From an uncultured Blautia sp. (GTDB lineage: Bacteria; Bacillota; Clostridia; Lachnospirales; Lachnospiraceae): a DNA stretch of 64,000 nt. Both the position numbers and the translations under genes were made by a program. Each line of letters begins with the position of its first letter. Position 1 is the first letter of the stretch. The stretch lies in contig CAKRXU010000001.1 in NCBI GenBank assembly GCA_934424575.1, positions 124,001-188,000 on the forward strand, written 5' to 3'. A model generated the notes under the pieces. That model was not told the origin of the DNA and ran no database searches. It saw only the letters and a list, made by a program, of their open reading frames with translations. Of the stretch, positions 33,101-41,609 are shown in pieces.

Positions 33101-33931
33101 TTATAAAAAAGGATTATAAAACCGTCCAAACTTAATGGTCATAGTCAGGCTTACGATCAACAGCACCACGCCCAAGCCCAGGGCGATGAAATCCCTCTTT
33201 GCAAACGGTCTCCTGGTATACCAGGTCCGTTTCCTATTCTTCCCAAAGCCGCGCAGTTCCATCGCATTGGAAATCGTATCAATCCTATTCAAACTCGTCA
33301 AGATCAACGGCAGAAGGATGTTTACTGAATTTTTCAGTCTGGAAAAAAAGTGCTCATTTTTCCCAAGTTCTACTCCTCTTGCCTGCTGTGCCTGGCTGAT
33401 ACTATGGTAATCTCTCTGGATATCCGGGATGTAGCGAAGTGCGATTGCCACGGAATACCCTACTTTGTAAGAAATTCCGATGCTGTTCAGGCTGGCTGCG
33501 AATTCACTTGGGTTGGTTGCGGAGATAAACAGGATTGCCACCGGCAGTGCCACGAAATATTTCAGAGAGATATTCAGCATATAAAACATCTGCTCCGCGG
33601 TCACATCATATCTCCAGAACAAATGACAAAGCACATGTCTCGTTCCATACAGATTCGTTCCCTGATTCGGGTCGAACAGGAAAATAAACACATTATTCAA
33701 AAGCAAAAAAACAAGCATAAAGATCATCATAAACCGCACTTCGCGGTATTTGATCTTGCTGAGCTTAAACGCTGCAAGACTGACTGCAAAAAGCCCCAGC
33801 AGCACCCAGGTATTATAAGTGATCATGCTTGCGAACGTAAACAGCAGGAAAAATGCCAGCTTGGTAGTTCCTGTCATCTTGTGTACTACGCTGTCGCGGT
33901 CCAGATAGTTTAATACAGTCTTAGCGGCCAT
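33101..33931 (-). CDS. ecfT: ECF transporter transmembrane protein EcfT
   Basis: EcfT is the membrane scaffold of the energy-coupling factor module and connects the ATPases to an S component. The 276-aa protein has about five membrane segments and two coupling-helix motifs of the form A-R-G: QAQQARGVELG near residue 185 and NAMELRGFGK near 235. The opening LNYLDRDSVVHKMTGTTK is also typical of the family. It overlaps the ATPase gene upstream by 11 bp, so the two are coupled. Confidence 0.95.
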   Translation of the reverse strand: MAAKTVLNYLDRDSVVHKMTGTTKLAFFLLFTFASMITYNTWVLLGLFAVSLAAFKLSKIKYREVRFMMIFMLVFLLLNNVFIFLFDPNQGTNLYGTRHVLCHLFWRYDVTAEQMFYMLNISLKYFVALPVAILFISATNPSEFAASLNSIGISYKVGYSVAIALRYIPDIQRDYHSISQAQQARGVELGKNEHFFSRLKNSVNILLPLILTSLNRIDTISNAMELRGFGKNRKRTWYTRRPFAKRDFIALGLGVVLLIVSLTMTIKFGRFYNPFL

Positions 33932-35645
33932 GGCTTCTCACCTCCCTGTCTTCTCCGATAAATCTTTCTACAAATACCTCCGGCGGTGTGATCTCGCAGT
34001 GGTTTGCCAGTGTAAAGAGACTTGTCTCTTTCAGCGCGGCACGCTCGATCAGTTCTGGATCACAGAGTACTTCAGAAGCTCTGCGGTCTGCGATCAGCTG
34101 TCCATCTGAAAACACAAGCGCCCTTGGTGTATATTCCAGCATCAGATGCATATCATGCGTGATCATAACAACCGTCACTCCACGCTCATTGAGCTTACGC
34201 AAAAACTCCATGATCTCCGTATAATGCTTGAAATCCTGTCCCGCAGTCGGCTCATCCAGGATGATCAGTTCCGGGTCCTGCACCAGTACACTTGCGATCG
34301 TCACACGCTTTTTCTGACCGAAACTCAATGCCGATACCGGCCAGTTTCGGAATGGATAAAGCCCGCAGATTTTGAGCGTATCTTCTACTTTCTGGCGGAT
34401 TTCCGCCTCTGCCATTCCAGATTTCTGAAGGCTCAGTGCTACCTCGTCATAGATCATTGTCTTGGAGATCATCTGGTTTGGATTCTGCATGACATATCCA
34501 ATGTATTTCGCACGATGACGGATATTTTCTTTCAACAGATCTTTTCCGTGGAAGGAAATCTCTCCGGAATCCGGGTCTTCAAATCCGCAGACCAGCTTGG
34601 AAAATGTTGATTTTCCTGCACCGTTTCGTCCCACAATGCTGACCATCTCACCTTTATCGATCGACAGGCTTACATTTCGCAGTGTCTGATGGTCTTTCGT
34701 ATAACCGAAGCTTAAGTTGCGGACTTCCAGGAGTTTTTCGCGTTCTCCTGCATCTTCCTGAATCGGCTGTGCCTCGAACCAATCCTGAAGTTTCTTACGG
34801 TCTATATCGTCCAGCACAACAGAAGCTACGTGTGCAGGTTTCTTCTCTTTTGTAATATCAATTCCTGCGTAACGCATGGCAGTCACATAAAGCGGCTCAC
34901 GGATTCCGTTATCTGCAAGCAGACTTGTAGAAAGAAGTTCATCCGGCGTCATGTCCGCGAGGATTTTTCCCTCGTTCACCAGTACGATACGGTCAACATT
35001 TCTCCAGAGGACATCTTCCAGACGATGCTCAATGATCAGAACCGTCGTGTCTGTTTTTTTCTGGATCTCATCGATCAGCTCGATTGCCTGTTTACCGGCG
35101 GCCGGATCGAGATTTGCCAGAGGCTCATCAAACAGAAGGATTTTTACCTGATCCACCATGACTCCTGCAAGACTGACTCTCTGTTTCTGTCCGCCAGACA
35201 GTTCATGCGGTGCATAATCCAGATGATTCTCGATTCCTACCAATTCTGCGGCATGTCTCGTAATTTCATGCATTTCATCCTGAGGTGTACAACTGTTTTC
35301 CAGTGCAAACGCAATGTCCTCGCCAACAGTCAGACCAATAAACTGACCATCCGGGTCCTGCAGAACAGTTCCTACATGTGCAGACAGTTCAAAAATACTG
35401 CTGTGCGGTGCATCTACGCCATCTACTGTCAGCGTACCTTTGCACTCGCCTGGATTGGAAAAAGGATTCAGACCATTCACGCAGCCAGCGATTGTACTCT
35501 TACCACTTCCCGATGGGCCAGCGATCAGCACCTTTTCGCCCGGATAAATATCTAGATTGATTCCGGTCAGTGTGGGCTTTTTCTGCGCCCGGTACTGGAA
35601 TGAAAAATCTTTGAATGAAATAACAGGGGATTTTTTTTCAGTCAT
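33921..35645 (-). CDS. ECF transporter ATPase, two ABC domains fused in one protein
   Basis: This is the energising ATPase of an ECF vitamin transporter. Two complete ABC domains are fused in 574 aa. Domain 1 has Walker [10 protein letters not shown] near residue 40, signature LSGGQKQR and Walker B ILLFDEPLANLD. Domain 2 has GRNGAGKST near 335, signature LSFGQKKR and IILDEPTAGQD. In most Firmicutes these are separate EcfA1 and EcfA2 proteins. The gene is followed by ecfT and preceded, across a terminator, by an S-component gene. Confidence 0.94.
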   Translation of the reverse strand: MTEKKSPVISFKDFSFQYRAQKKPTLTGINLDIYPGEKVLIAGPSGSGKSTIAGCVNGLNPFSNPGECKGTLTVDGVDAPHSSIFELSAHVGTVLQDPDGQFIGLTVGEDIAFALENSCTPQDEMHEITRHAAELVGIENHLDYAPHELSGGQKQRVSLAGVMVDQVKILLFDEPLANLDPAAGKQAIELIDEIQKKTDTTVLIIEHRLEDVLWRNVDRIVLVNEGKILADMTPDELLSTSLLADNGIREPLYVTAMRYAGIDITKEKKPAHVASVVLDDIDRKKLQDWFEAQPIQEDAGEREKLLEVRNLSFGYTKDHQTLRNVSLSIDKGEMVSIVGRNGAGKSTFSKLVCGFEDPDSGEISFHGKDLLKENIRHRAKYIGYVMQNPNQMISKTMIYDEVALSLQKSGMAEAEIRQKVEDTLKICGLYPFRNWPVSALSFGQKKRVTIASVLVQDPELIILDEPTAGQDFKHYTEIMEFLRKLNERGVTVVMITHDMHLMLEYTPRALVFSDGQLIADRRASEVLCDPELIERAALKETSLFTLANHCEITPPEVFVERFIGEDREVRSHGR

Positions 35646-35694
35646 TTAAACACCTCAAATTTAATACTCACAATAAATAACAAATGCAATAGAA

Positions 35695-35738
35695 AAAGCC
35701 TTTTCACAAGCCAGAACAGCCATATGAGAAGGCTTTAT
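35695..35738 (-). terminator. Intrinsic terminator after the S-component gene
   Basis: On the minus strand AAAGCCTTCTCA pairs with TGTGAAAAGGCTTT, and TTTTC follows. It separates the S-component gene from the ECF ATPase gene, so the latter needs read-through or its own promoter. Confidence 0.7.
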
Positions 35739-35756
35739 TACTTTTAAGCAACCATC

Positions 35757-36308
35757 TTATTCCATATCCAGAGAACCTTTTTTTGCAATGGTCTTGGTAT
35801 ATGCCAGAACAAGAAGTCCACCTACGATCACGCCGGTAATGCTGTTGGAAACTGCTGCGAACACACCCTGTGCAAAAACTTTGTTTGCCGGTTCTGCATA
35901 GATCAGGATGTCAAGAACAGGAGCTACAACTACCCAGCCGATCACGTGTGCGATCACATTGGAAACTACAAATACTACAACTTTGCCTTTACCGAACTCG
36001 CCGTCCTGAACGTTGAGTTTCTTGGCAAATAATCCGATGACCACACCGACAAATGCAGATGTGATAACCCAGCTCCACCACGGGCTTCCACCCCAGGAAA
36101 GATCAATCAGAGCGTGACCGATGAAACCGATCAGTCCGCCTGCAACCGGTCCGTACATAGCAGCCAGAAGTGCAAGTACTGCATACTGAAGGCTGATGTT
36201 TGTATTTGGTACCGGGCTCGGTATTGCAACAAAACGTCCGAGTACAAAGAACAGTGCTGCGCCGATTCCGACAGCAACTACGGTTTTGATACTGCTGTTG
36301 TTTTTCAT
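35757..36308 (-). CDS. ECF-type riboflavin-family S component
   Basis: This is a 183-aa membrane protein of the ECF substrate-binding family. The opening KTVVAVGIGAALFFVLGRF and PNTNISLQYAVLALLAAMYGPVAG fit the riboflavin-type S-component group, so the substrate is predicted but not certain. The start is at MKNNSSIK, preceded by AGGAGG; a longer in-frame opening overlaps the promoter and is rejected. It is probably energised by the downstream EcfA-EcfT module. No FMN riboswitch is visible in its short leader. Confidence 0.82.
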   Translation of the reverse strand: MKNNSSIKTVVAVGIGAALFFVLGRFVAIPSPVPNTNISLQYAVLALLAAMYGPVAGGLIGFIGHALIDLSWGGSPWWSWVITSAFVGVVIGLFAKKLNVQDGEFGKGKVVVFVVSNVIAHVIGWVVVAPVLDILIYAEPANKVFAQGVFAAVSNSITGVIVGGLLVLAYTKTIAKKGSLDME

Positions 36309-36359
36309 AATAATATCCTCCTCAAAAAGTTCTGCTCTGGTCATGCCAGAGTCAGTGAT

Positions 36360-36389
36360 AGTATAAGGCTTTTTGACGGATTTTGTCAA
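36360..36389 (-). promoter_or_regulatory. Promoter of the S-component gene
   Basis: A perfect TTGACA and TATACT are spaced by 18 bp on the minus strand. The -35 element overlaps the end of the RNase H1 gene. Confidence 0.75.
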
Positions 36390-37045
36390 TGGATTCCAAG
36401 TGCTTCTTTTGCAAGTTCATCCACCATATCATTATATTTATCATTAGAATGTCCCTTAACCTTGCGGAATTCAATATGAACACTCTTTTTCGCTTTCTGG
36501 TAGAAAGCGCGATACGCGATCGTCCCGGCTTTGTTTGCCTTCCAGTCGCCGTTGCACCAGCTCGCGATCCCCTGATAATCGTGATAGATGATAATAGAAG
36601 GAATTTTGTGATCCAGGGCGTACTGCATCGCCGCCTCGCTTCCTTTGATCTCACCAGCCACGTTTCGCATCTGTGCCAGCTCCGGGTCGGACATTTTCTG
36701 TGAAAACTTTTCTTCTCTTCCATCGATCAGAACGACCATTCCGTAAGAAAATTCTTTCGTGCCTGCGTGGTAACTTCCGTCGACGTAGATTTCTACTGCG
36801 TCTGCTGCATTACTGTCTGCCTGCATCCCATTTGCAGCCACCGCACTTCCCACACCAGAGCCAGAAGCACCAGATATATCTGTCTCCTGCCTAATCCCCA
36901 GATACTCCTTCGCTTCCGCTTCCGTCCCAAAACTCTTATATATCGCGCCCGGATACCCCATCACCTGCTTCTTACACTCGTCCCAGGTAAGGAACATCCC
37001 GGTCTTTCTTCCCTGTCTTACTGCATAAAATTTTTTCTTTGCCAT
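36386..37045 (-). CDS. Ribonuclease H1 with N-terminal RNA-DNA hybrid-binding domain
   Basis: RNase H1 removes the RNA strand of RNA-DNA hybrids. Residues 1-50 form the hybrid-binding (caulimovirus viroplasmin-like) domain with KKFYAVRQGRKTGMFLTWDECK. After a glycine/serine linker, the RNase H domain starts at AVEIYVDGSYHAG, with the catalytic aspartate, and continues with GEIKGSEAAMQYAL and VKGHSNDKYNDMVDELA. The 219-aa length is usual for this two-domain form. Confidence 0.94.
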   Translation of the reverse strand: MAKKKFYAVRQGRKTGMFLTWDECKKQVMGYPGAIYKSFGTEAEAKEYLGIRQETDISGASGSGVGSAVAANGMQADSNAADAVEIYVDGSYHAGTKEFSYGMVVLIDGREEKFSQKMSDPELAQMRNVAGEIKGSEAAMQYALDHKIPSIIIYHDYQGIASWCNGDWKANKAGTIAYRAFYQKAKKSVHIEFRKVKGHSNDKYNDMVDELAKEALGIH

Positions 37046-37058
37046 GCTGCCTCCTGTT

Positions 37059-37736
37059 CTATTCCTGCTCCAGATTCCTCAAATGCAGATACACCGTATT
37101 CTTGCTGATCCCAAGGATCTCCGCAGTCCTGCCTACTGCATCTTTCATGTTGTAGACGCCTTTCTGATAAAGTCTCTGGATGATCTCCTTGTTTCGGTTG
37201 GAGGTCGGGATGTCTTTTTCCTCAATGACCTCGCGTCGGATCTCCTCTGCCATGTCCTCCAGAAGTTCCACGCTGCTGGAGGAAAAATTCTCTTTGCGGT
37301 TTTCGTACTGCTCCTGTGGTTTCAGGCCACATGCTACAAAATTACTGATGTACTCTGAGAATGGTGTATTCAGATAAAAATTGATGCAGAGCAGTCCGAT
37401 GATGCGGTCTTTTTCTCCGCGGACAGGAATCGTCACGGATTTCAGCGGTTCCCCCTTCTTATTGTGGGTAAAATACGTAATCCCGCGGCTTTCTGCATCT
37501 TCCTTCTGCATTTCTTCCAGCAGATCAAGTGCAAGGTCTGTGAGCGGCGCACCTTCCGTTCTTCCTGTGTGAAGCCCATGAATTACTTTGACTGCGGAAC
37601 TTGAGTAATCCTCCAGACTGTGAAGAACCAGTTCGTACCCCTCGCCAAGATACATAGACAGCCCCTCCAGCATCATGCTGTAAGATTTCAGGATCTCACG
37701 GTCTGTTTCTGTTAATATCACATGATGATCTTTCAT
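37059..37736 (-). CDS. YheO/DauR-like transcriptional regulator
   Basis: The N-terminal two-thirds is a YheO-like PAS domain (YLGEGYELVLHSLEDYSSS, then GLLCINFYLN). The C-terminus is a short HTH (VYNMKDAVGRTAEILGISKNTVYLHLR) of the DauR type. I start it at MKDHHVIL, preceded by AGGAGAATAA; the longer in-frame version would run through a terminator hairpin. The product is 225 aa. It lies directly downstream of the ridA gene, and related regulators control amino acid catabolism, so a link to RidA is plausible. Confidence 0.85.
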   Translation of the reverse strand: MKDHHVILTETDREILKSYSMMLEGLSMYLGEGYELVLHSLEDYSSSAVKVIHGLHTGRTEGAPLTDLALDLLEEMQKEDAESRGITYFTHNKKGEPLKSVTIPVRGEKDRIIGLLCINFYLNTPFSEYISNFVACGLKPQEQYENRKENFSSSSVELLEDMAEEIRREVIEEKDIPTSNRNKEIIQRLYQKGVYNMKDAVGRTAEILGISKNTVYLHLRNLEQE

Positions 37737-37750
37737 TTTATTCTCCTGCA

Positions 37751-37781
37751 ACGCAAAAAGGGGGTGTCGAAACATCCCCTT
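37751..37781 (-). terminator. Intrinsic terminator after ridA
   Basis: AAGGGG and TGT pair with ACA and CCCCTT around a TTCG tetraloop, and TTTTTG follows on the minus strand. Confidence 0.8.
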
Positions 37782-37803
37782 CTTACTCTGTATCTTTTAT
37801 GAT

Positions 37804-38178
37804 TTATTCTGCTACTGCGATTGCTTCTACTTCGCACAGAACGTTCTTCGGAAGCTGTTTTACAGCAACACAGGAACGAGCCGGTTTACTTGTAAAGTAT
37901 TTCTCATAAACTGCGTTGAATGCAGCGAAATCTGCCATGTCAGCAAGGAAGCATGTTGTCTTTACAACGTTGTCAAATGTAAGACCAGCTTCTTCGAGGA
38001 TTGCTCCAACGTTCTTGCAGGACTGCTCTGCCTGAGTCTCGATCTTGTCGCCTGCAACTTCGCCTGTAGCCGGGTCTACCGGGATCTGGCCTGATGCGAA
38101 TACGAAGTTTCCTACCATTTTTGCCTGTGAATATGGTCCGATTGCTGCTGGTGCGTTTTTGGTTTCAAGTGTTTTCAT
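37804..38178 (-). CDS. ridA: RidA family 2-iminobutanoate/2-iminopropanoate deaminase
   Basis: RidA hydrolyses reactive enamine/imine intermediates released by PLP enzymes such as threonine dehydratase. The 124-aa protein shows APAAIGPYSQAKMVGN, ASGQIPVDPATGEV and the active-site arginine segment KPARSCVAVKQLP. The start MKTLETKNAP follows GGGAGG; a longer in-frame opening is a lysine-rich stretch without support. A terminator lies downstream. Confidence 0.95.
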   Translation of the reverse strand: MKTLETKNAPAAIGPYSQAKMVGNFVFASGQIPVDPATGEVAGDKIETQAEQSCKNVGAILEEAGLTFDNVVKTTCFLADMADFAAFNAVYEKYFTSKPARSCVAVKQLPKNVLCEVEAIAVAE

Positions 38179-38244
38179 GATGAATTCCTCCCGTACTTTT
38201 TTCTTTATCATATCACTGAACTTTTGTTTAGTCAATGTAATATT

Positions 38245-40236
38245 TTACAAATATTTTCTCATCAGTGCATACAACGTTTCAATCCGTATCGGTTTAGCCA
38301 TATGATCATTCATTCCTGCCTTAAGTGCTTCCTGTACGTCCTCTTCAAAGGCATTGGCTGTCATGGCTATGATCGGCTTCGATGCGATCTCCTGATTTTC
38401 CAGTCTCCGGATCCGTCTTGTTGCTTCATAACCGTCCATTTCCGGCATCTGGACATCCATCAGGACTACGTCAACAAAGTCTGGTTCCGCCGTTGTCATA
38501 TATTCTACTGCCTGTCTGCCGTTCTCCACCGAATAGACCTGGAAACCTGCTTCTGTCAGAATCGTTTCTGCGATCTCGCGGTTAAGTTCTACATCCTCTA
38601 CGAGAAGAATCTTTTTGCCATCGAATTCTTCTTTGTAGAATGTCGGAACTTTCATTGCGCTCTGTGCTTGGCTTGCACTCTGCAGGACATCGTACAGTTC
38701 AGAAAGGAACAGCGGTTTCGCACAGAATGCGGTAACACCTGCTTCTCTCGCCTCTTCCTCAATATCTGACCAGTCATAGGCTGTCAGGATGATGATCGGC
38801 ACCTGCTCTCCGATCTCGGAACGGATCCTTCTTACCACTTCGATTCCATTCATATCCGGCATCAGCCAGTCAATGATGTAAACCTGGAATGGGTCATTCT
38901 GTTGGGTCGCATATTTCGCACGGAACACTGCTTCTTTGCCGGAAGTTGTCCATTCCGGGCGAAGTCCGATGGTACGCAGCATCTTTTCGACACTTACGCA
39001 GCTGTCCATGCTGTCGTCTGCAACCAGTGCTCGGAAACCATTCAGTTCGCGGATCACGCCTCTTTCCTTGCATCTGGATGCGATCTTAAGCCGGAGGGAA
39101 ATCGTAAATTCCGTTCCCTCACCGATCTTACTCTTGACTCTGATACTGCCGCCCATCATATCTACGATATTCTTGGTGATCGCCATTCCAAGACCGGTTC
39201 CCGGAATACGGCTGATCGTAGAATTCTCTTCTCTTGTAAAAGGTTCAAAGATATGTGCGGTAAATTCCTCGCTCATTCCGATTCCTGTATCGCGCACCAC
39301 AAAGTCATAATCTGCAAAACCTTCCGGAGAATTTTCTTTCTGGATAATGCGGATTCCAACTGTGCCGCCCGGTCTGGTATATTTCATGGCATTGCTCATA
39401 CAATTGAGAAGCACCTGGTTCAGCCGCAGTTTGTCGCAGATGACATCTTCATTTACAACATCGACTGTATCAATAAAGAAGTCCAGTCGCTTCGCCTTGA
39501 TGTCTGACTGAAGGATATTTCGGAGATCATGCATCACTACAGGAATACTGCATTCGTTTTCTTCTATTTTGACTTTGCCACTCTCAATCCGGCTCATATC
39601 AAGCACATCATTGATCAGGGAAAGAAGATGATTGCTGGAAACCATGATCTTGCTGAGATAACCTTTGAGCCGTTCAGGATCCTCCAGATGAGTTGCTGCA
39701 AGAGAGGTAAAACCAATGATCGCATTCATCGGCGTACGGATATCGTGTGACATGTTGTTGAGAAACGTTGTTTTTGCCTGATTTGCACGCTCTGCGATCT
39801 CATATGCCTCCCGGAGTGTCTGCTGATATTCAATTTCTTTTTCTTTTTGTTCTGTGATGTCCTGAAAAAGGATCATCACGTGTTCTGCGGAATTAAATTC
39901 ATCATTGTCCACAGCGTAGACTGAAACTCTGCCCCAGCGTTTTATGCTCAGATCCTTGACCTGATAATCCATATAAAAACTACCGCTGTCGTTGGTTTCA
40001 TTTAAGCCATCGCGGAATTTCCGGAGGTATTCCAGGCTGAGTTTTTCGAGCAGCTGTTCACAGTCTGACTCGTATGCACTTGCATAGATCAGGCGCGGCA
40101 GAAGTTCTGAATAGTCTCCTGTCTTTGCCAGATCCTCTGTTTTTCGCGGCATATGTGCACATACATAAGTGTCATCCTTCACATTTACGATAAAACTGAT
40201 AAAAGCACCCTTCCCATAAGATGTAAAAATTTCCAT
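38245..40236 (-). CDS. Hybrid sensor histidine kinase with two receiver domains
   Basis: This 663-aa cytoplasmic hybrid kinase is related to the one at 26-29 kb. A PAS-like sensor (about residues 1-135, ending VMILFQDITEQK) precedes a helical linker. HisKA FLNNMSHDIRTPMNA puts the acceptor His at about 166, and the HATPase domain has SNAMKYTRPGG and GTGLGMAITKNIV. Receivers one (IIDWLMPDMNG) and two (VLMDVQMPEMDGYEA) follow. It lacks the C-terminal PAS of its relative. I start it at MEIFTSYG, preceded by AGGAAGGAAAAG, because the longer in-frame version runs through a terminator hairpin. Promoter and hairpin lie just upstream. Confidence 0.92.
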   Translation of the reverse strand: MEIFTSYGKGAFISFIVNVKDDTYVCAHMPRKTEDLAKTGDYSELLPRLIYASAYESDCEQLLEKLSLEYLRKFRDGLNETNDSGSFYMDYQVKDLSIKRWGRVSVYAVDNDEFNSAEHVMILFQDITEQKEKEIEYQQTLREAYEIAERANQAKTTFLNNMSHDIRTPMNAIIGFTSLAATHLEDPERLKGYLSKIMVSSNHLLSLINDVLDMSRIESGKVKIEENECSIPVVMHDLRNILQSDIKAKRLDFFIDTVDVVNEDVICDKLRLNQVLLNCMSNAMKYTRPGGTVGIRIIQKENSPEGFADYDFVVRDTGIGMSEEFTAHIFEPFTREENSTISRIPGTGLGMAITKNIVDMMGGSIRVKSKIGEGTEFTISLRLKIASRCKERGVIRELNGFRALVADDSMDSCVSVEKMLRTIGLRPEWTTSGKEAVFRAKYATQQNDPFQVYIIDWLMPDMNGIEVVRRIRSEIGEQVPIIILTAYDWSDIEEEAREAGVTAFCAKPLFLSELYDVLQSASQAQSAMKVPTFYKEEFDGKKILLVEDVELNREIAETILTEAGFQVYSVENGRQAVEYMTTAEPDFVDVVLMDVQMPEMDGYEATRRIRRLENQEIASKPIIAMTANAFEEDVQEALKAGMNDHMAKPIRIETLYALMRKYL

Positions 40237-40254
40237 TCTTTTCCTTCCTGTGTT

Positions 40255-40302
40255 CAAAAAAAGCTTCCAGTCTCTACAGTGCTGCATGTAGGTCTGGAAG
40301 CT
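40255..40302 (-). terminator. Terminator hairpin in the leader of the second hybrid kinase
   Basis: On the minus strand AGCTTCCAG pairs with CTGGAAGCT (9 bp), with an inner CTACA/TGTAG helix, and seven T follow. It could end the nitrogenase-like operon upstream, but a promoter lies between that operon and this hairpin, so it also sits in the kinase leader as a possible attenuator. Confidence 0.8.
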
Positions 40303-40338
40303 GAATAAAATTTCTTAAGTCCAAAACATACTATATTA

Positions 40339-40367
40339 ATTATAGAAGTCTTCAGGGTTTTTGTCTA
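40339..40367 (-). promoter_or_regulatory. Promoter upstream of the second hybrid kinase
   Basis: TAGACA and a perfect TATAAT are spaced by 17 bp on the minus strand, giving a leader of about 95 nt that contains the terminator hairpin. Confidence 0.7.
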
Positions 40368-40382
40368 CCAAAATGTACGTTT

Positions 40383-41609
40383 TTACGGCAATTTTATATT
40401 GTTTAACTCTCCAAAGATCCCGCATTTTTTGATCTTTTTCAGAAAAATCCTGCCGGAAAAAGCGATATGCGGAAGTTCGATGAATGTAGCATCCAGCGGA
40501 CAGATCGGGCGGTAAAGAGGGTCTGCAAAGAGGATCCCTGCATCCTTTAGAAGCTGCTCCATTTCTTCCTCTCCATCTGCTGTACAGTCATTCGGTGCGA
40601 GAAGACCTTCGTGAGTTTCCAGCGGACAGATGACGCGGACTGGTTTGTTGTATTGTTTTTCGAAGGCTGCTGCCAGGGATCCCATGGTCACGGCTTCTCC
40701 GATCAGAGTTATCTGTGGAGTTCCTGCCAGACGGTTCTTGAGATATGCCACGGACAGATTGTTCTTGTCTGCTTCTTCTGCTTCATTATGATGTGAAACT
40801 TTTTCATTTATTGCCTGGATGAGTTCTTCTGTGAAGCCGCCTATTGGAGTTCCGATGATATATGGGGTCCCAAATTTTTCCTGGAGGAGCTTTGCTGTCG
40901 GAAGACCTACAGCGGATACGACCAGATTTATCTCTGCTTCGCCTGCATGGGATAAATCCTCAAGCGTATCTCCCATCGCCCAGGTAGAAATGACCTCCCA
41001 GCTACGTTGGCGTAAAGTCTGTTTCATGGCATCTACGTTTGCCTGCGGGCCGAAATCCAGCGGGGTTACGCCGAGAAGATTAAGAGTATGCAGACGAATA
41101 CGTGACACTTCTGAATATGTAGAGTTTCTGTCAATATCTGATGTTGCTGCCCTGACTCCCGGTTCTTTGACAAATCGTTCTGCGAGCCTGGCAAGTGCAA
41201 GTCCTGCACCGTAAGTATAATCATGCATGCCATTTGTCGGAACTGCAAAAGCTGGGATTCCTGTCTCCGTTTCGATCACCTGTGCGATCGCAGGAAAATC
41301 AGTCCCGTTCATAAACGGGATCGGCGAGCCTGCAAGTGCGATGAACTTTGGTTTCAGTTCCTTCGCTGCTTCTTCAATATCGTGAATGAATTTCGCATCG
41401 TTTCCCATAACTGCATCGATCTCTGTCAGCCCGGAAATATAGATCAGGCTGTCCTGGTCGTACCAGCGGATCTCGTCATGTGTATTGTAAGTCGAATTAC
41501 AGCCGGACGGGTCGTGCATGACTACCATGCCGCCCAGTTCATACAGGGCAGAACATACACCAGAAACATCGGCGGTGTAGATCGGTATGATTTTGTATGA
41601 CTGTCTCAT
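40383..41609 (-). CDS. Nitrogenase-like component 1 protein, K-type subunit of second module
   Basis: This 408-aa protein belongs to the nitrogenase component 1 superfamily (NifK/NifE/BchB-like). GGMVVMHDPSGCNSTYNTHDE near residues 27-46 corresponds to the N-terminal cysteine loop, with Cys37. LAGSPIPFMNGTDF replaces the usual second cysteine segment, so it keeps fewer cluster ligands than NifK. TLIGEAVTMGSLAAAF begins the last Rossmann-like domain. The ATG overlaps the stop of the D-type gene (ATGA); longer openings lie inside that gene. It is last in the operon. Its partners are the D and H proteins just upstream. The substrate is unknown. Confidence 0.85.
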   Translation of the reverse strand: MRQSYKIIPIYTADVSGVCSALYELGGMVVMHDPSGCNSTYNTHDEIRWYDQDSLIYISGLTEIDAVMGNDAKFIHDIEEAAKELKPKFIALAGSPIPFMNGTDFPAIAQVIETETGIPAFAVPTNGMHDYTYGAGLALARLAERFVKEPGVRAATSDIDRNSTYSEVSRIRLHTLNLLGVTPLDFGPQANVDAMKQTLRQRSWEVISTWAMGDTLEDLSHAGEAEINLVVSAVGLPTAKLLQEKFGTPYIIGTPIGGFTEELIQAINEKVSHHNEAEEADKNNLSVAYLKNRLAGTPQITLIGEAVTMGSLAAAFEKQYNKPVRVICPLETHEGLLAPNDCTADGEEEMEQLLKDAGILFADPLYRPICPLDATFIELPHIAFSGRIFLKKIKKCGIFGELNNIKLP

